Shown here: piece by piece, positions 20,026 through 32,495 of the stretch
Layout of the letters: the number at the start of each line of letters is the position of its first letter
Position numbering within the stretch: position 1 is the first letter of the stretch
Made by a program: the position numbers and the translations under genes
Source of the DNA: Streptomyces sp. HUAS YS2
GTDB taxonomy: Bacteria > Actinomycetota > Actinomycetes > Streptomycetales > Streptomycetaceae
Direction: 5' to 3'
DNA: 64,000 nucleotides
Assembly (NCBI RefSeq): GCF_033343995.1
Contig: NZ_CP137573.1
Span: 3,443,001 to 3,507,000 of the forward strand
Notes under the pieces: model-generated
Database searches by the model: none
What the model was told of the DNA's origin: nothing
What the model saw: the letters and a program-made list of their open reading frames with translations, nothing else

Positions 20026-21379
20026 CGTCCGTCTCCTTTCCGTCACTCTCGGTAGCAGTATCGGGTCCGCCACTGACAATCAGTTCTCGCTCGGAGCGAG
20101 GCCGCCTGCGCGGCACGGGCGGCAGGGTCTGTCCGGGCAGCGGCGGTACGGGGAACCCGCCGGCCATCGGGTCGAACGGGCGCCCGTCCTCGGGCTCGGC
20201 CTGCGCGGCCGCGCCGCGCCGGTCGCGGAACATGTCGGCGACGAACGACAGGAGCAGGACGGTGAGCACGGCTCCCGCCACGTACAGCACGATCGTCTGG
20301 AAGTCGTAGTTCTCGTTGCGGAGCGCCCGGACGGTGGCGACCAGCATCAGCCAGACGACGGAGACCGGGATGAGGACCTTCCAGCCGAGCTTCATCAGCT
20401 GGTCGTAGCGGACGCGGGGCAGCGTGCCGCGCAGCCAGATGAAGAAGAACAGCAGCAGCTGCACCTTGAGGACGAACCAGAGCATCGGCCACCAGCCGTG
20501 GTTCGCGCCCTCCCAGAAGGTGGAGACGGGCCACGGGGCCCGCCAGCCGCCCAGGAAGAGCGTCACGGAGACCGCGGAGACCGTCACCATGTTCACGTAC
20601 TCGGCGAGCATGAACATCGCGAACTTGATGGACGAGTACTCGGTGTTGAACCCGCCGACCAGGTCGCCCTCGGACTCCGGCATGTCGAACGGGGCGCGGT
20701 TCGTCTCGCCGACCATGGTGACGACGTAGATGATGAACGACACCGGCAGCAGGACGATGAACCAGCGGTCCGCCTGCGCCTCGACGATCGCCGAGGTCGA
20801 CATCGACCCGGAGTAGAGGAACACCGAGGCGAACGCGGCGCCCATGGCGATCTCGTACGAGATCATCTGCGCGCACGAGCGCAGGCCGCCGAGCAGCGGG
20901 TACGTGGAGCCGGACGACCAGCCGGCGAGCACGATGCCGTAGATGCCGACGGAGGCGATCGCGAGGACGTAGAGCATCGCGATCGGCAGGTCGGTCAGCT
21001 GCATCGTGGTGCGGACGCCGAAGATCGAGACCTCGTTGTCCGCGGGGCCGAACGGGATCACGGCGATCGCCATGAAGGCGGGGATCGCGGCGATGATCGG
21101 CGCCAGGACGTAGACGACCTTGTCGGCCTTCTTGACGATCACGTCCTCTTTCAGCATCAGCTTGATGCCGTCGGCGAGCGACTGGAGCATGCCCCAGGGG
21201 CCGTGCCGGTTGGGTCCGATGCGCAGCTGCATCCAGGCGACGACCTTGCGCTCCCACACGATGGAGAAGAGCACGGTCACCATCAGGAAGGCGAAGCAGA
21301 AGACCGCCTTGATCAGCACGAGCCACCAGGGGTCCTGCCCGAACATGGACAGGTCCTCGGCGGCGAGCAGCGTGTTCAT
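20018..21379 (-). CDS. nuoH: NADH-quinone oxidoreductase subunit H
   Basis: This 453-residue membrane subunit forms much of the quinone-binding chamber where the peripheral and membrane arms meet. Typical segments are [32 protein letters not shown] and [20 protein letters not shown]. It is longer than many homologues because of a charged Pro/Arg-rich C-terminal tail of about 60 residues. ATG 21379 overlaps the nuoG stop (ATGA). Confidence 0.97.
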   Translation of the reverse strand: MNTLLAAEDLSMFGQDPWWLVLIKAVFCFAFLMVTVLFSIVWERKVVAWMQLRIGPNRHGPWGMLQSLADGIKLMLKEDVIVKKADKVVYVLAPIIAAIPAFMAIAVIPFGPADNEVSIFGVRTTMQLTDLPIAMLYVLAIASVGIYGIVLAGWSSGSTYPLLGGLRSCAQMISYEIAMGAAFASVFLYSGSMSTSAIVEAQADRWFIVLLPVSFIIYVVTMVGETNRAPFDMPESEGDLVGGFNTEYSSIKFAMFMLAEYVNMVTVSAVSVTLFLGGWRAPWPVSTFWEGANHGWWPMLWFVLKVQLLLFFFIWLRGTLPRVRYDQLMKLGWKVLIPVSVVWLMLVATVRALRNENYDFQTIVLYVAGAVLTVLLLSFVADMFRDRRGAAAQAEPEDGRPFDPMAGGFPVPPLPGQTLPPVPRRRPRSERELIVSGGPDTATESDGKETDGV

Positions 21380-23855
21380 GCCTGCACCTCCTTGGACGTC
21401 GCCGGGCCGATGCGGACCAGGTCGCCGGGGTGGGCGCCGGTGGTGGAGAGGACCGCGGAGCCGGGCGAGTTCAGCGGGAGCCAGACCACGCGGTCCGGCA
21501 TGTCCGTGACCTGGAGGGGGAGTTCGACGGTGCCGGCCGGGCCGGTGACCGCGACGACGTCACCGTCCTTCACCCCGGTGTCCGCGGCCGTCGCCGGCGA
21601 CAGCCGGGCGAGCGCCGCGTGGCGGGTGCCGGCCAGGGCCGTGTCGCCCTCCTGGAGCCTGCCCAGGTCGAGCAGGAGCCGGTGGCCGGCCAGGACGGCC
21701 TCGCCGTCGCCGGGCCGGGCCGCGGGCTGCGCCGGCTCCGCGGGCGCGGAGGCCCGCTCGCCGTCCCAGCCGCCGAGCCGGTCCAGCTCGCGCCGGGCAG
21801 AGCGCAGGTCGGGCAGCGCCAGATGCGCGTCGAGCGCGTCGGCGAGCATGTGCAGCACCCGGGCGTCGGTCGGCGCGAGCGGCCGGGTCATCTGCTCCGG
21901 CTTCAGCGCGGCCTCGAACAGCCGGGCCCTGCCCTCCCAGTTGAGGAAGGTTCCGGACTTCTCCGCGACCGCGGCGACCGGCAGGACCACGTCGGCGCGC
22001 TCGGTGACCTCGCTCGGCCGCAGCTCCAGGGAGACCACGAACGCCGCGTCGAGCGCCTCGCGGGCCCGCGCCGGGTCCGGCAGGTCCCCGACCTCGACCG
22101 CGCCGACGAGCAGCGCGCCCAGTTCGCCGATGGCCGCGGCCTCGACGATCTGGCCCGTGTCGCGGCCGTAACCGTGCGGGAGTTCCCGTACGCCCCAGGC
22201 CGCGGCGACCTCCTCGCGGGCCCGCGGGTCGGTGGCCGGGCGGCCACCGGGCAGCAGCGACGGGATCGCGCCCGCCTCGACCGCGCCCCGCTCACCGGCC
22301 CGGCGCGGGATCCACACCAGCCGCGCGCCGGTCGCCGCGGCGAGCCGGACGGCCGCGGTCAGAGCGCCGGGCACGCCCGCGAGCCGCTCGCCGACGGCGA
22401 TCACGGCCCCCTCGGTGCGCAGCGCCTCGGCCGCCTCGCTGCCCGTGCCCTCCAGGCCGGTACCGGCGGCGAGCGCGTCCAGCCACTCGGGCTCGGTGCC
22501 GGGGGCCGCGGGCAGCAGCGTGCCGCCCGCCTTCTCCAGGCCGCGGGTCGCGAACGCGGCGAGCCCGTACGTCTTCTGTCCCTTCTTCCGCCATGCCTTG
22601 CGCAGCCGCAGGAAGACTCCGGGGGCCTCCTCCTCCGACTCCAGGCCGGCCAGCAGCACGGCCGGCGCGGCTTCGAGCGAGGTGTACGTGACGCCCGTCC
22701 CGTCCAGGTCCCGGCCGCGTCCGGCGACGGCGGAAGCCAGGAAGTCGGCCTCCTCGCTGGAGTGGATCCGGGACCGGAAGTCGACGTCGTTGGTGTCGAG
22801 GGCGACCCGGGCGAACTTGGCGTACGCGTACGCGTCCTCGACGGTCAGCCGGCCACCGGCAAGGACGCCGGTGCGCCCGCGGACCAGGCCGCGGGCCGCC
22901 GCCTCCAGGGCCTCCGGCCAGGAGGCGGACTCCAGCCGGCCGCTGTCGGGGTTGCGCACCAGGGGCGTGGTGAGCCGGTCGCGCTGCTGCGCGTACCGGA
23001 ACCCGAACCGCCCCTTGTCGCAGATCCACTCCTCGTTGACCTCGGGGTCCTCTGCCGCGAGCCGCCGCATGACCTTGCCGCGCCGGTGGTCGGTGCGCGT
23101 CGCGCAGCCGCCGGCGCAGTGCTCGCAGACGCCCGGCGACGACACGAGGTCGAACGGGCGGGAGCGGAACCGGTACGCCGCCGAGGTCAGCGCGCCGACC
23201 GGGCAGATCTGGATCGTGTTGCCGGAGAAGTACGACTCGAACGGGTCGCCCTCGCCGGTGCCGACCTGCTGGAGCGCGCCGCGCTCGATCAGCTCGATCA
23301 TCGGGTCGCCGGCGACCTGGTTGGAGAACCGGGTGCAGCGCGCGCACAGCACGCACCGCTCGCGGTCGAGCAGCACCTGCGTGGAGATCGGCACCGGCTT
23401 CTCGTAGGTCCGCTTCTTCCCCTCGAAGCGGGACTCGGCCTGGCCGTGCGACATCGCCTGGTTCTGCAGCGGGCACTCGCCGCCCTTGTCGCAGACCGGG
23501 CAGTCCAGCGGGTGGTTGATGAGCAGCAGCTCCATCACGCCGTGCTGGGCCTTCTCGGCGACCGGCGAGGTCAGCTGCGACCGGACCACCATGCCGTCGG
23601 TGCAGGTGATCGTGCAGGAGGCCATCGGCTTGCGCTGGCCCTCGACCTCGACGATGCACTGGCGGCAGGCGCCGGCCGGGTCGAGGAGCGGGTGGTCGCA
23701 GAACCGCGGGATCTCGATGCCGAGCTGCTCGGCCGCGCGGATGACCAGGGTCCCCTTGGGGACGGAGATCTCGACGCCGTCGATGGTCAGCGTGACGAGA
23801 TCCTCCGGCGGTACCGCGGGCGAACCTCCGCCGGACGGGCCGGCCGTGGTGACCG

Positions 23856-23859
<4 letters not shown>
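21376..23859 (-). CDS. nuoG: NADH-quinone oxidoreductase subunit G
   Basis: This 827-residue iron-sulfur subunit of the NADH-dehydrogenase arm has an N-terminal [2Fe-2S] site (C54, C65, C68, C82), then the HisCys3 [4Fe-4S] site ([15 protein letters not shown]), a CVLCARC ferredoxin site and a CEHCAGGC...C motif of the off-path N7 cluster. The C-terminal half is a molybdopterin-oxidoreductase-like domain without obvious cofactor function. ATG 23859 overlaps the nuoF stop. Confidence 0.96.
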
Positions 23860-25204
<1,345 letters not shown>

Positions 25205-25205
<1 letters not shown>

Positions 25206-25944
25206 CACTCCCCCTCCCCACTGGCTGCTTCGCCACGCGGGTGGACGATCTTGTGGTGCGGGGTCTCGCCCTTGGCCAGGCGGAGCCCGACGAGCGAAGC
25301 GGGGCCGGCTCCGCCGGTGGCCTCGACGGCGCCCTCGCGCGCGTCGGGGAAGCCGGCCAGGATCCGCGCGGTCTCCTTGAAGGTGCACAGCGGCGCGCCG
25401 CGGGTCGGGGCGACGGGCCGGCCGGCCCGGAGGTCGTCCACCATCCGGCGGGCTGACTCGGGCGTCTGGTTGTCGAAGAACTCCCAGTTGACCATCACGA
25501 CGGGCGCGAAGTCGCAGGCCGCGTTGCACTCGATGTGCTCCAGCGTGACCTTGCCGTCCTCGGTGGTCCCGTTGTTGTCGACGCCGAGGTGCTCCTTCAG
25601 CTCCTCGAAGATGGCGTCGCCGCCCATGACCGCGCAGAGCGTGTTGGTACAGACGCCGACCTGGTAGTCGCCGGACTCCTTGCGCCGGTACATCGTGTAG
25701 AAGGTGGCGACGGCGGTGACCTCGGCGGTGGTCAGCTCCAGCATGTCGGCGCAGAACCGCATGCCGGTGCGGGTCACGTACCCCTCCTCCGCCTGCACGA
25801 GGTGCAGCATCGGCAGGAGGGCGGAGCGGGACCCCGGATAGCGGGCGATGATCTCCCTCGCGTCCGCCTCGAGGCGGGCCCGGACGTCGGCCGGGTAGTC
25901 GGGGGCGGGGAGCTGGGGCATCCCGAGACTGGTGTGTCCGTCCG

Positions 25945-25948
<4 letters not shown>
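25205..25948 (-). CDS. nuoE: NADH-quinone oxidoreductase subunit E
   Basis: This 247-residue thioredoxin-fold subunit binds the [2Fe-2S] cluster N1a through C100, C105, C141 and C145 (CTNTLC and CNAAC). The C-terminal 60 residues form an actinobacterial extension of low complexity. ATG 25948 overlaps the nuoD stop (ATGA). Confidence 0.96.
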
Positions 25949-27266
<1,318 letters not shown>

Positions 27267-27270
<4 letters not shown>

Positions 27271-27997
27271 GAGTACGACCTCCGCTGGTCCGGAGCCGGG
27301 ATCTGGGCGCCCTTGTACTCGACGGCGATGCCGCCGAGGGGGTAGTCCTTGCGCTGCGGGTGGCCCTGCCAGTCGTCCGGCATCATGATCCGGGTGAGGG
27401 CGGGGTGGCCGTCGAAGACGATGCCGAAGAAGTCGTACGTCTCGCGCTCGTGCCAGTCGTTCGTCGGATAGACCGGGACGAGCGACGGGATGTGCGGGTC
27501 GGCGTCGGGCGCCGAGACCTCCAGGCGGATCAGCCGGCCGTGGGTGAGCGAGCGCAGGTGGTAGACCGCGTGCAGTTCGCGTCCCTTGTCGCCCGGGTAG
27601 TGGACGCCGGAGACGCCGGTACAGAGCTCGAAGCGGAGCGCGGGGTCGTCGCGCAGGGTGCGGGCGACGCGGACGAGGTGCTCGCGCGCGATGTGGAAGG
27701 TCAGCTCGTCGCGGTCGACGACGGTCTTCTCGATCGCGTTCTCGGGGACGAGGCCCTGCTCTTCGAGGGCGCCCTCCAGCTCGTCGGCCACCTCGTCGAA
27801 CCAGTCGCCGCCGTACGGGCGGGTGGCCGGTCCCGGCAGACGTACGGAGCGGACGAGGCCGCCGTAGCCGGAGGTGTCGCCGCCGTTGTTGGCGCCGAAC
27901 ATGCCGCGCTGGACGCGGACCTCCTCGCCGTGCTCGCCGCGCTGGCCCGGCAGGTTCTGCGCGCTGAGGTCCTTCTCGGGGTTGGGGGTCTCGTCAC

Positions 27998-28001
<4 letters not shown>
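27267..28001 (-). CDS. nuoC: NADH-quinone oxidoreductase subunit C
   Basis: This 244-residue 30-kDa-type subunit carries the family signature [16 protein letters not shown]. The first 60 residues are a poorly conserved actinobacterial extension. A GTG start at 28001 overlaps the nuoB stop. NuoC is separate from NuoD here, unlike the E. coli fusion. Confidence 0.95.
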
Positions 28002-28552
<551 letters not shown>

Positions 28553-28569
28553 GGGTGCTCCTCAGCCCC

Positions 28570-28929
28570 TCAGTCCCATTCCAGGCCGCCGCGCCGCCAC
28601 ACGTAGGCGTAGGCGACGAAGACGGTGAGCACGAAGAGCAGCATCTCCACGAGCCCGAAAAGCCCCAGGGCGTCGAAGGTGACGGCCCAGGGGTAGAGGA
28701 AGACGATCTCGATGTCGAAGACGATGAAGAGCATCGCCGTCAGGTAGTACTTGATGGGGAAGCGGCCGCCTCCGGCCGGAGTGGGCGTCGGCTCGATACC
28801 GCACTCGTACGCCTCAAGTTTGGCCCGGTTGTACCTTTTTGGGCCGATAAGCGTGGCCATGACCACGGAGAAGATCGCAAACCCTGCGCCGAGGGCACCG
28901 AGCACGAGGATGGGCGCGTACGCATTCAT
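28570..28929 (-). CDS. nuoA: NADH-quinone oxidoreductase subunit A
   Basis: This 119-residue membrane subunit with three helices is the first gene of the operon. The conserved loop YECGIEP between helices 1 and 2 and FDIEIVFLYPWA in helix 2 are present. ATG 28929 has GGAG 8 nt upstream, and a longer frame to 29523 runs through the promoter region and is non-coding. A Rex-type operator lies 82 nt upstream. Confidence 0.97.
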   Translation of the reverse strand: MNAYAPILVLGALGAGFAIFSVVMATLIGPKRYNRAKLEAYECGIEPTPTPAGGGRFPIKYYLTAMLFIVFDIEIVFLYPWAVTFDALGLFGLVEMLLFVLTVFVAYAYVWRRGGLEWD

Positions 28930-29010
28930 GCTCCTCGCTCCTTCCAGTCGTCCTTGACCGTTGGACCGCACCGGGCATCCCGTCTCGCCGCCTCGCGAAG
29001 ATCGTGCACA

Positions 29011-29026
29011 TGTGAGGCAGTTCACA
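29011..29026 (-). promoter_or_regulatory. Rex operator (ROP) upstream of nuoA
   Basis: Read on the nuo strand the site is TGTGAACTGCCTCACA. The Streptomyces Rex operator consensus is TGTGAACNNNTTCACA, so 12 of 13 specified bases match. It lies 82 nt before the nuoA ATG. Rex senses the NADH/NAD ratio and represses respiratory genes when NADH is low, which fits control of complex I. Confidence 0.75.
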
Positions 29027-29061
29027 AGCCCGACTGCCCCGCATCTTATGCCTGCCTCTCT

Positions 29062-29075
29062 GTGATCTGCGACAC
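29062..29075 (+). promoter_or_regulatory. Crp-type half-site pair GTG-N6-GNCAC
   Basis: GTGATCTGCGACAC fits the consensus reported for Streptomyces Crp exactly. It lies between the Rex site and the perfect palindrome, about 130 nt upstream of nuoA. The short motif can occur by chance, so confidence is modest. Confidence 0.4.
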
Positions 29076-29370
29076 GGGGTACACCAAGGACTTTGTGATC
29101 TCCACCACCTGACGAAGGATCATGAAGTCGGATGAGCGGTGATCTTGACACGCGAAGCACGCAGGTGATCACCAGATGTGACATCCGCACCGGAAATCGC
29201 TGGTCGGAGGGGTGCCGCACTACCAAGCCGTGGGCAGTACAAGCAAATTGGCAGTGGACTGCGACGCGGTGATATAGGCGGTCCGCCGTCGCTCGGTCGG
29301 GGGGCCGGCGGTACGGAAGTGGACACGCGGGCGCCTTCGCGTACCCGAGACCGCCCGGGCGACCCTTAGG

Positions 29371-29386
29371 TGTGACCTGCATCACA
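29371..29386 (+). promoter_or_regulatory. Perfect CRP-type palindrome upstream of NlpC/P60 gene
   Basis: TGTGACCTGCATCACA has both TGTGA and TCACA half-sites intact with a 6-nt spacer, the classical CRP-family geometry. It lies 238 nt before the cell-wall hydrolase start. In Streptomyces, cAMP-Crp is linked to germination and cell-wall hydrolases. A Rex site is less likely because two specified Rex bases differ. Confidence 0.6.
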
Positions 29387-29623
29387 TCACGAGAGCCCGA
29401 AAAAAGCGGGGCTTGGCCACCGGCGTGAAGGAGTGGTAAGCGCGGGTCAATTCGGGCGTTTCGATGAAAACCCTTGATCAAGCCCCTGATGGGTCGCGCC
29501 CGTATTGTCCGTTGTGCCGTCAATAAGGCTGGGAGGGAAGCGGATTATGAGGTTCCGAACGTAACTGTGGCGCAACACACGTTTCTTGAAGGGAACCCGT
29601 GGGGGCTGATAGCGGTTGTACTC

Positions 29624-30418
29624 ATGTCCCACACCGCTCACATACCCAGCCACCGGAAGCCCCGCCGCAGCGCCTCGAAGCTCGCGCTCCGGGCCGGAGT
29701 TGCCGGTGGCGTCCTCAGCACCATCGCGGTGGCCGGTGCTGCCGGGCCGGCGAATGCCGAGCCGGTGACCGAGACCATCGAGATGCCCACGATCGGCTCG
29801 CTCGACACGGAGCTGTCGACCGCCGTCGCCGCCGCCGCCGACGCCTCCCAGCAGGAGGCGCTCGACCTGGAACTCCGCGTCCAGGAGAACGCCGCCAACG
29901 TGCAGGCCGCCAAGGCCGCCAAGAAGGCCAAGGCCGAGGCGGAGCGCAAGGCGGACGCCGAGCGCGCCGAGAAGGCCCGCGAGTCCCAGGAGCGCGCCTC
30001 CCGCACCTCCGCGCGCACCTCGCTCTCCGCCGGCGGCTCGTCCTACGGCACGCAGCAGGCGACCGGCTCCGCGGCCGCGATCGTCGCCTTCGTCAAGGCG
30101 CAGATCGGCGACTCGTACGTCATGGGCAGCACCGGTCCCAACTCCTGGGACTGCTCCGGCCTGGTCCAGGCCGCCTACCGCCAGGCCAACATCGACCTGC
30201 CGCGCATCTCCAGCGACCAGTCGAGCATGGGCCGGTCCGTCTCCCTGGACAGCCTGCAGCCCGGCGACATCCTCTACTGGGGCAGCCGCAGCGGCTCGTA
30301 CCACGTGGCGATCTACATCGGCGGCGGCCAGTGGGTCGGCGCGCAGAACCCGTCCACCGGCGTCGTCGAGCGCTCCCTGGACTGGGACCGCCCGTCCGGC
30401 GCGGTGCGCATCCTCTGA
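29624..30418 (+). CDS. Secreted NlpC/P60 peptidoglycan hydrolase
   Basis: This 264-residue endopeptidase is predicted to cut the peptide stems of peptidoglycan. It has a signal peptide (about 1-45, ending ANA-EP), an alanine/lysine/glutamate-rich helical linker (about 75-128) and a C-terminal NlpC/P60 domain (about 148-264) with catalytic C177 in SWDCSGLVQ and H227 in YHVAIYIG. ATG 29624 begins the signal peptide; its ribosome-binding site is weak (GGGGGCTGATAGCGG well upstream). It is divergent from nuoA across a long control region with a CRP-type site. Such enzymes remodel the wall during growth, germination or sporulation. Confidence 0.93.
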   Translation: MSHTAHIPSHRKPRRSASKLALRAGVAGGVLSTIAVAGAAGPANAEPVTETIEMPTIGSLDTELSTAVAAAADASQQEALDLELRVQENAANVQAAKAAKKAKAEAERKADAERAEKARESQERASRTSARTSLSAGGSSYGTQQATGSAAAIVAFVKAQIGDSYVMGSTGPNSWDCSGLVQAAYRQANIDLPRISSDQSSMGRSVSLDSLQPGDILYWGSRSGSYHVAIYIGGGQWVGAQNPSTGVVERSLDWDRPSGAVRIL

Positions 30419-30432
30419 TCTCCGCTCTTCAT

Positions 30433-30479
30433 ACGGGCGAAGGGCCTCACTCCTCGGGGGAGTGAGGCCCTTCGCCCGT
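30433..30479. terminator. 21-bp perfect bidirectional terminator
   Basis: Bases 30433-30453 pair perfectly with 30459-30479 around a 5-nt loop. It ends both the NlpC/P60 gene and the convergent permease remnant. Confidence 0.95.
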
Positions 30480-30485
30480 TTCGCT

Positions 30486-32336
30486 TCATTCCGTCCGCAA
30501 TGCCGTGGCCGTACGGGCCCTGGCGGCCCAGCCCGCCGGGAGCAGGGCGCCCAGCACGGCGATGACGATCCCGGCCAGGCACAGCAGGACGAGCTCCGGA
30601 GTGTCGTACACCTGGAGGACCGACGGCGGCAGTTCCGTGTCCGAGGCGTGCCCCATCACCGGCAGCACGTAGCCGTGCAGCGCGATCCCGGCCGGCGCGC
30701 CGAGCAGTCCGCCGACCACGCCGATCCCCGCCACCGAGGCGAGCACGAGGCTCACGGTCTGCCGCGGCGTCATGCCGATCGCCTTGCAGACGCCGAGATC
30801 GTGAACGCGTTCCCGGGTGTCGAGGACGACGGAGTTGAGCACGCCGAGGCCCGCCACGGAGACCAGCATGAGAGTGAGCAGCACCGCCATGGCCTCCAGG
30901 ATCAGGATGGTGTTCTCCCCCTCCGAGGAGGAGTTGGCCATGACTTCGCCCCCCAGCGGCCGCACCACGGCGGCGAGCTTCTCGGCGTACTCGGCGGGCA
31001 GGACACCCGGCTTCACGTCGACGAGGAAGACGTCGGGCCGGAGCGCCGGGAAGTCGGCGAGGTCCGCGTGGATCTCCAGCTGTTCGTCCGAGGTGTCGAA
31101 GGCCTCGCCGACGATCCGCAGCGACGCCGTGTGCTGCCGGAGTGTCACCCGTACCGTGTCGCCGATCTCGGTGCCGGTCCGCTCCAGGAAGCGCGACGGC
31201 ACCACGAGCTGGCCGCGGCCGGTGATCCAGTGTCCGGAGATCATCGCGTAGGCGCCGGAGCCCGCGTCGCCCTGGTAGAGGGCGGCCCTGACCGGGACGG
31301 AGACCCCGGCGACCGTGGCGTCCTCCAAGGTCTTGCCGTAGTACGAGGAGGTGCCCGGCTGCGCGTCGATCGCGGCGCGCATCTTCGCCGGGTCGGCTCC
31401 GACGGGTTTCTGGCCGGTCTGCTGGGGCTGCCGGCTCCGACCCGCGGGCGAAGGTCCCGCGTTGGCGCCCGGTACGCCGCCGAGGACGGTGACAGCGGCG
31501 TGCTCCTCGGGGTCCTGGATCTCGCCGACCACGTTCAACGAGCCGGTCAGCCCCAGCGCGAAGGTCGCCGCGATCGTGCCGAAGGCCACCGCCAGCAGCA
31601 TCGCGAGCGTGCGGACCGGGTGGGCGAAGGGACTGGCGAGGCCGTAGGTCACCGCCCGCGGCAGCGGCAGCCGTCCCACCGCGCGGTGCGCCCACCGGCC
31701 CCGTCCGGTACGCGGCGCCCGGCCGACGGCGATGGCCTCGACCGTACGCAGCCTCCCGGCACGCAGCGCGGGCACCAGCGCCGCGAGCGCGACGACGAGC
31801 AGCGCGGCGGCCGGCACGACGAGGTCCACCCACCAGGCCACCGTGAGCGAGGCGGTGCCGTACACCGACTCGGTGTCCTCGAGCAGCGGCACCGCCAGGA
31901 CGTTGCCGAGGCCGACCCCCAGTGCGATGCCCGCTCCGGCCGGGACGAGCGCCTGCGCGACGTAGGCCCGTACGACCTCGGCCGGGGTGAAGCCGATGGC
32001 CTTCAGCACCCCGATTCTGCGCAGGCCGGTGCCGACCGCACCGCTGATCACACTGCCGATGATGATCACGGACATCACGATGCCGAGCACACCGAACGCG
32101 ATCAGGAACGGGATGGTCGGCGCCGCGCCCTGGTCGGCGGCGCGCTTGGTGTCCAGCCAGGACTCGCTGCCCAGCAGCGCTGCGGATGGGACGGCGGCGG
32201 CGAGCTTCTTCCGCTGGGCGGCGATCTCCTCCTTGGTCCCCGCGGAGTCGAAGCGGTAGAGCATCTGGCCGGTGACCGGGCTGTTCTTCGACGCCAGCGC
32301 GCGCACCTGGGCGGCGGTGGCCCAGGCGTCGGTAGG
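30486..32336 (-). pseudogene. 5'-truncated FtsX-type ABC transporter permease
   Basis: The remaining 610 or so residues contain two FtsX-type permease units: helices around TIPFLIAFGVLGIVMSVI and SVYGTASLTVAWWVDLVV, a second MacB-like extracellular domain, then LTLMLVSVAGLGVLNSVVLD and a C-terminal helix. The normal first transmembrane helix and most of the first MacB-like domain are missing. In frame, recognisable coding (PTDAWATAAQ) stops at about 32336, and upstream the frame is an Arg-rich stretch ending in a stop at 32430. A GTG at 32306 could still give a 606-residue product. No ATPase partner gene lies nearby, although the adjacent two-component system is of the kind that usually controls such transporters. 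Confidence 0.7.
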
Positions 32337-32495
32337 AGCGGGCGGGCGGCGGGCGCGTCGGCCGCGGCACCGACATCGGGCCCTCCCCGCGAAGGATCCT
32401 GCCGCGGCGTCATCCCTGCGGCGTACTCCTCACGGGCAGGTCCCCGGCCGCACAGGCTGATGCGGTCCTGAGCGGACGGGTCGCACAATGAGCCC

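Larger units (their letters stand above)
28930..29623. promoter_or_regulatory. 694-bp divergent control region, nuo operon / NlpC-P60 gene
   Basis: No credible gene lies here; codon bias is absent and GC is lower than in the flanks. The region holds a Rex-like palindrome near nuoA, a Crp-like half-conserved site at 29062-29075 and a perfect TGTGA-N6-TCACA palindrome at 29371-29386. The last 150 nt before the NlpC start are unusually AT-rich for this chromosome and form a long leader, but the c-di-AMP (ydaO) riboswitch consensus is not recognisable. Confidence 0.75.

Noticed and set aside
23167..23230. Molybdopterin-enzyme role for NuoG
   Set aside because: The C-terminal domain resembles formate dehydrogenase, but the gene is embedded in a complete nuo operon and carries the full complex I cluster set.
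29371..29386. Reading the palindrome as a second Rex site
   Set aside because: Two specified Rex positions differ (position 6 and position 11), whereas the CRP pattern fits perfectly.
28570..29523. Longer NuoA frame of 317 residues
   Set aside because: The extra 198 residues lie in the control region, lack GC3 bias and are not part of the NuoA family; the ATG at 28929 has a proper ribosome-binding site.
29474..29623. Possible c-di-AMP (ydaO) riboswitch in the NlpC/P60 leader
   Set aside because: Cell-wall hydrolase genes in Streptomyces often carry one, but the conserved ydaO blocks (GGGGUGAAUC-type and CCGAACCCGUCAGCU-type) are not present; only short partial matches were found.
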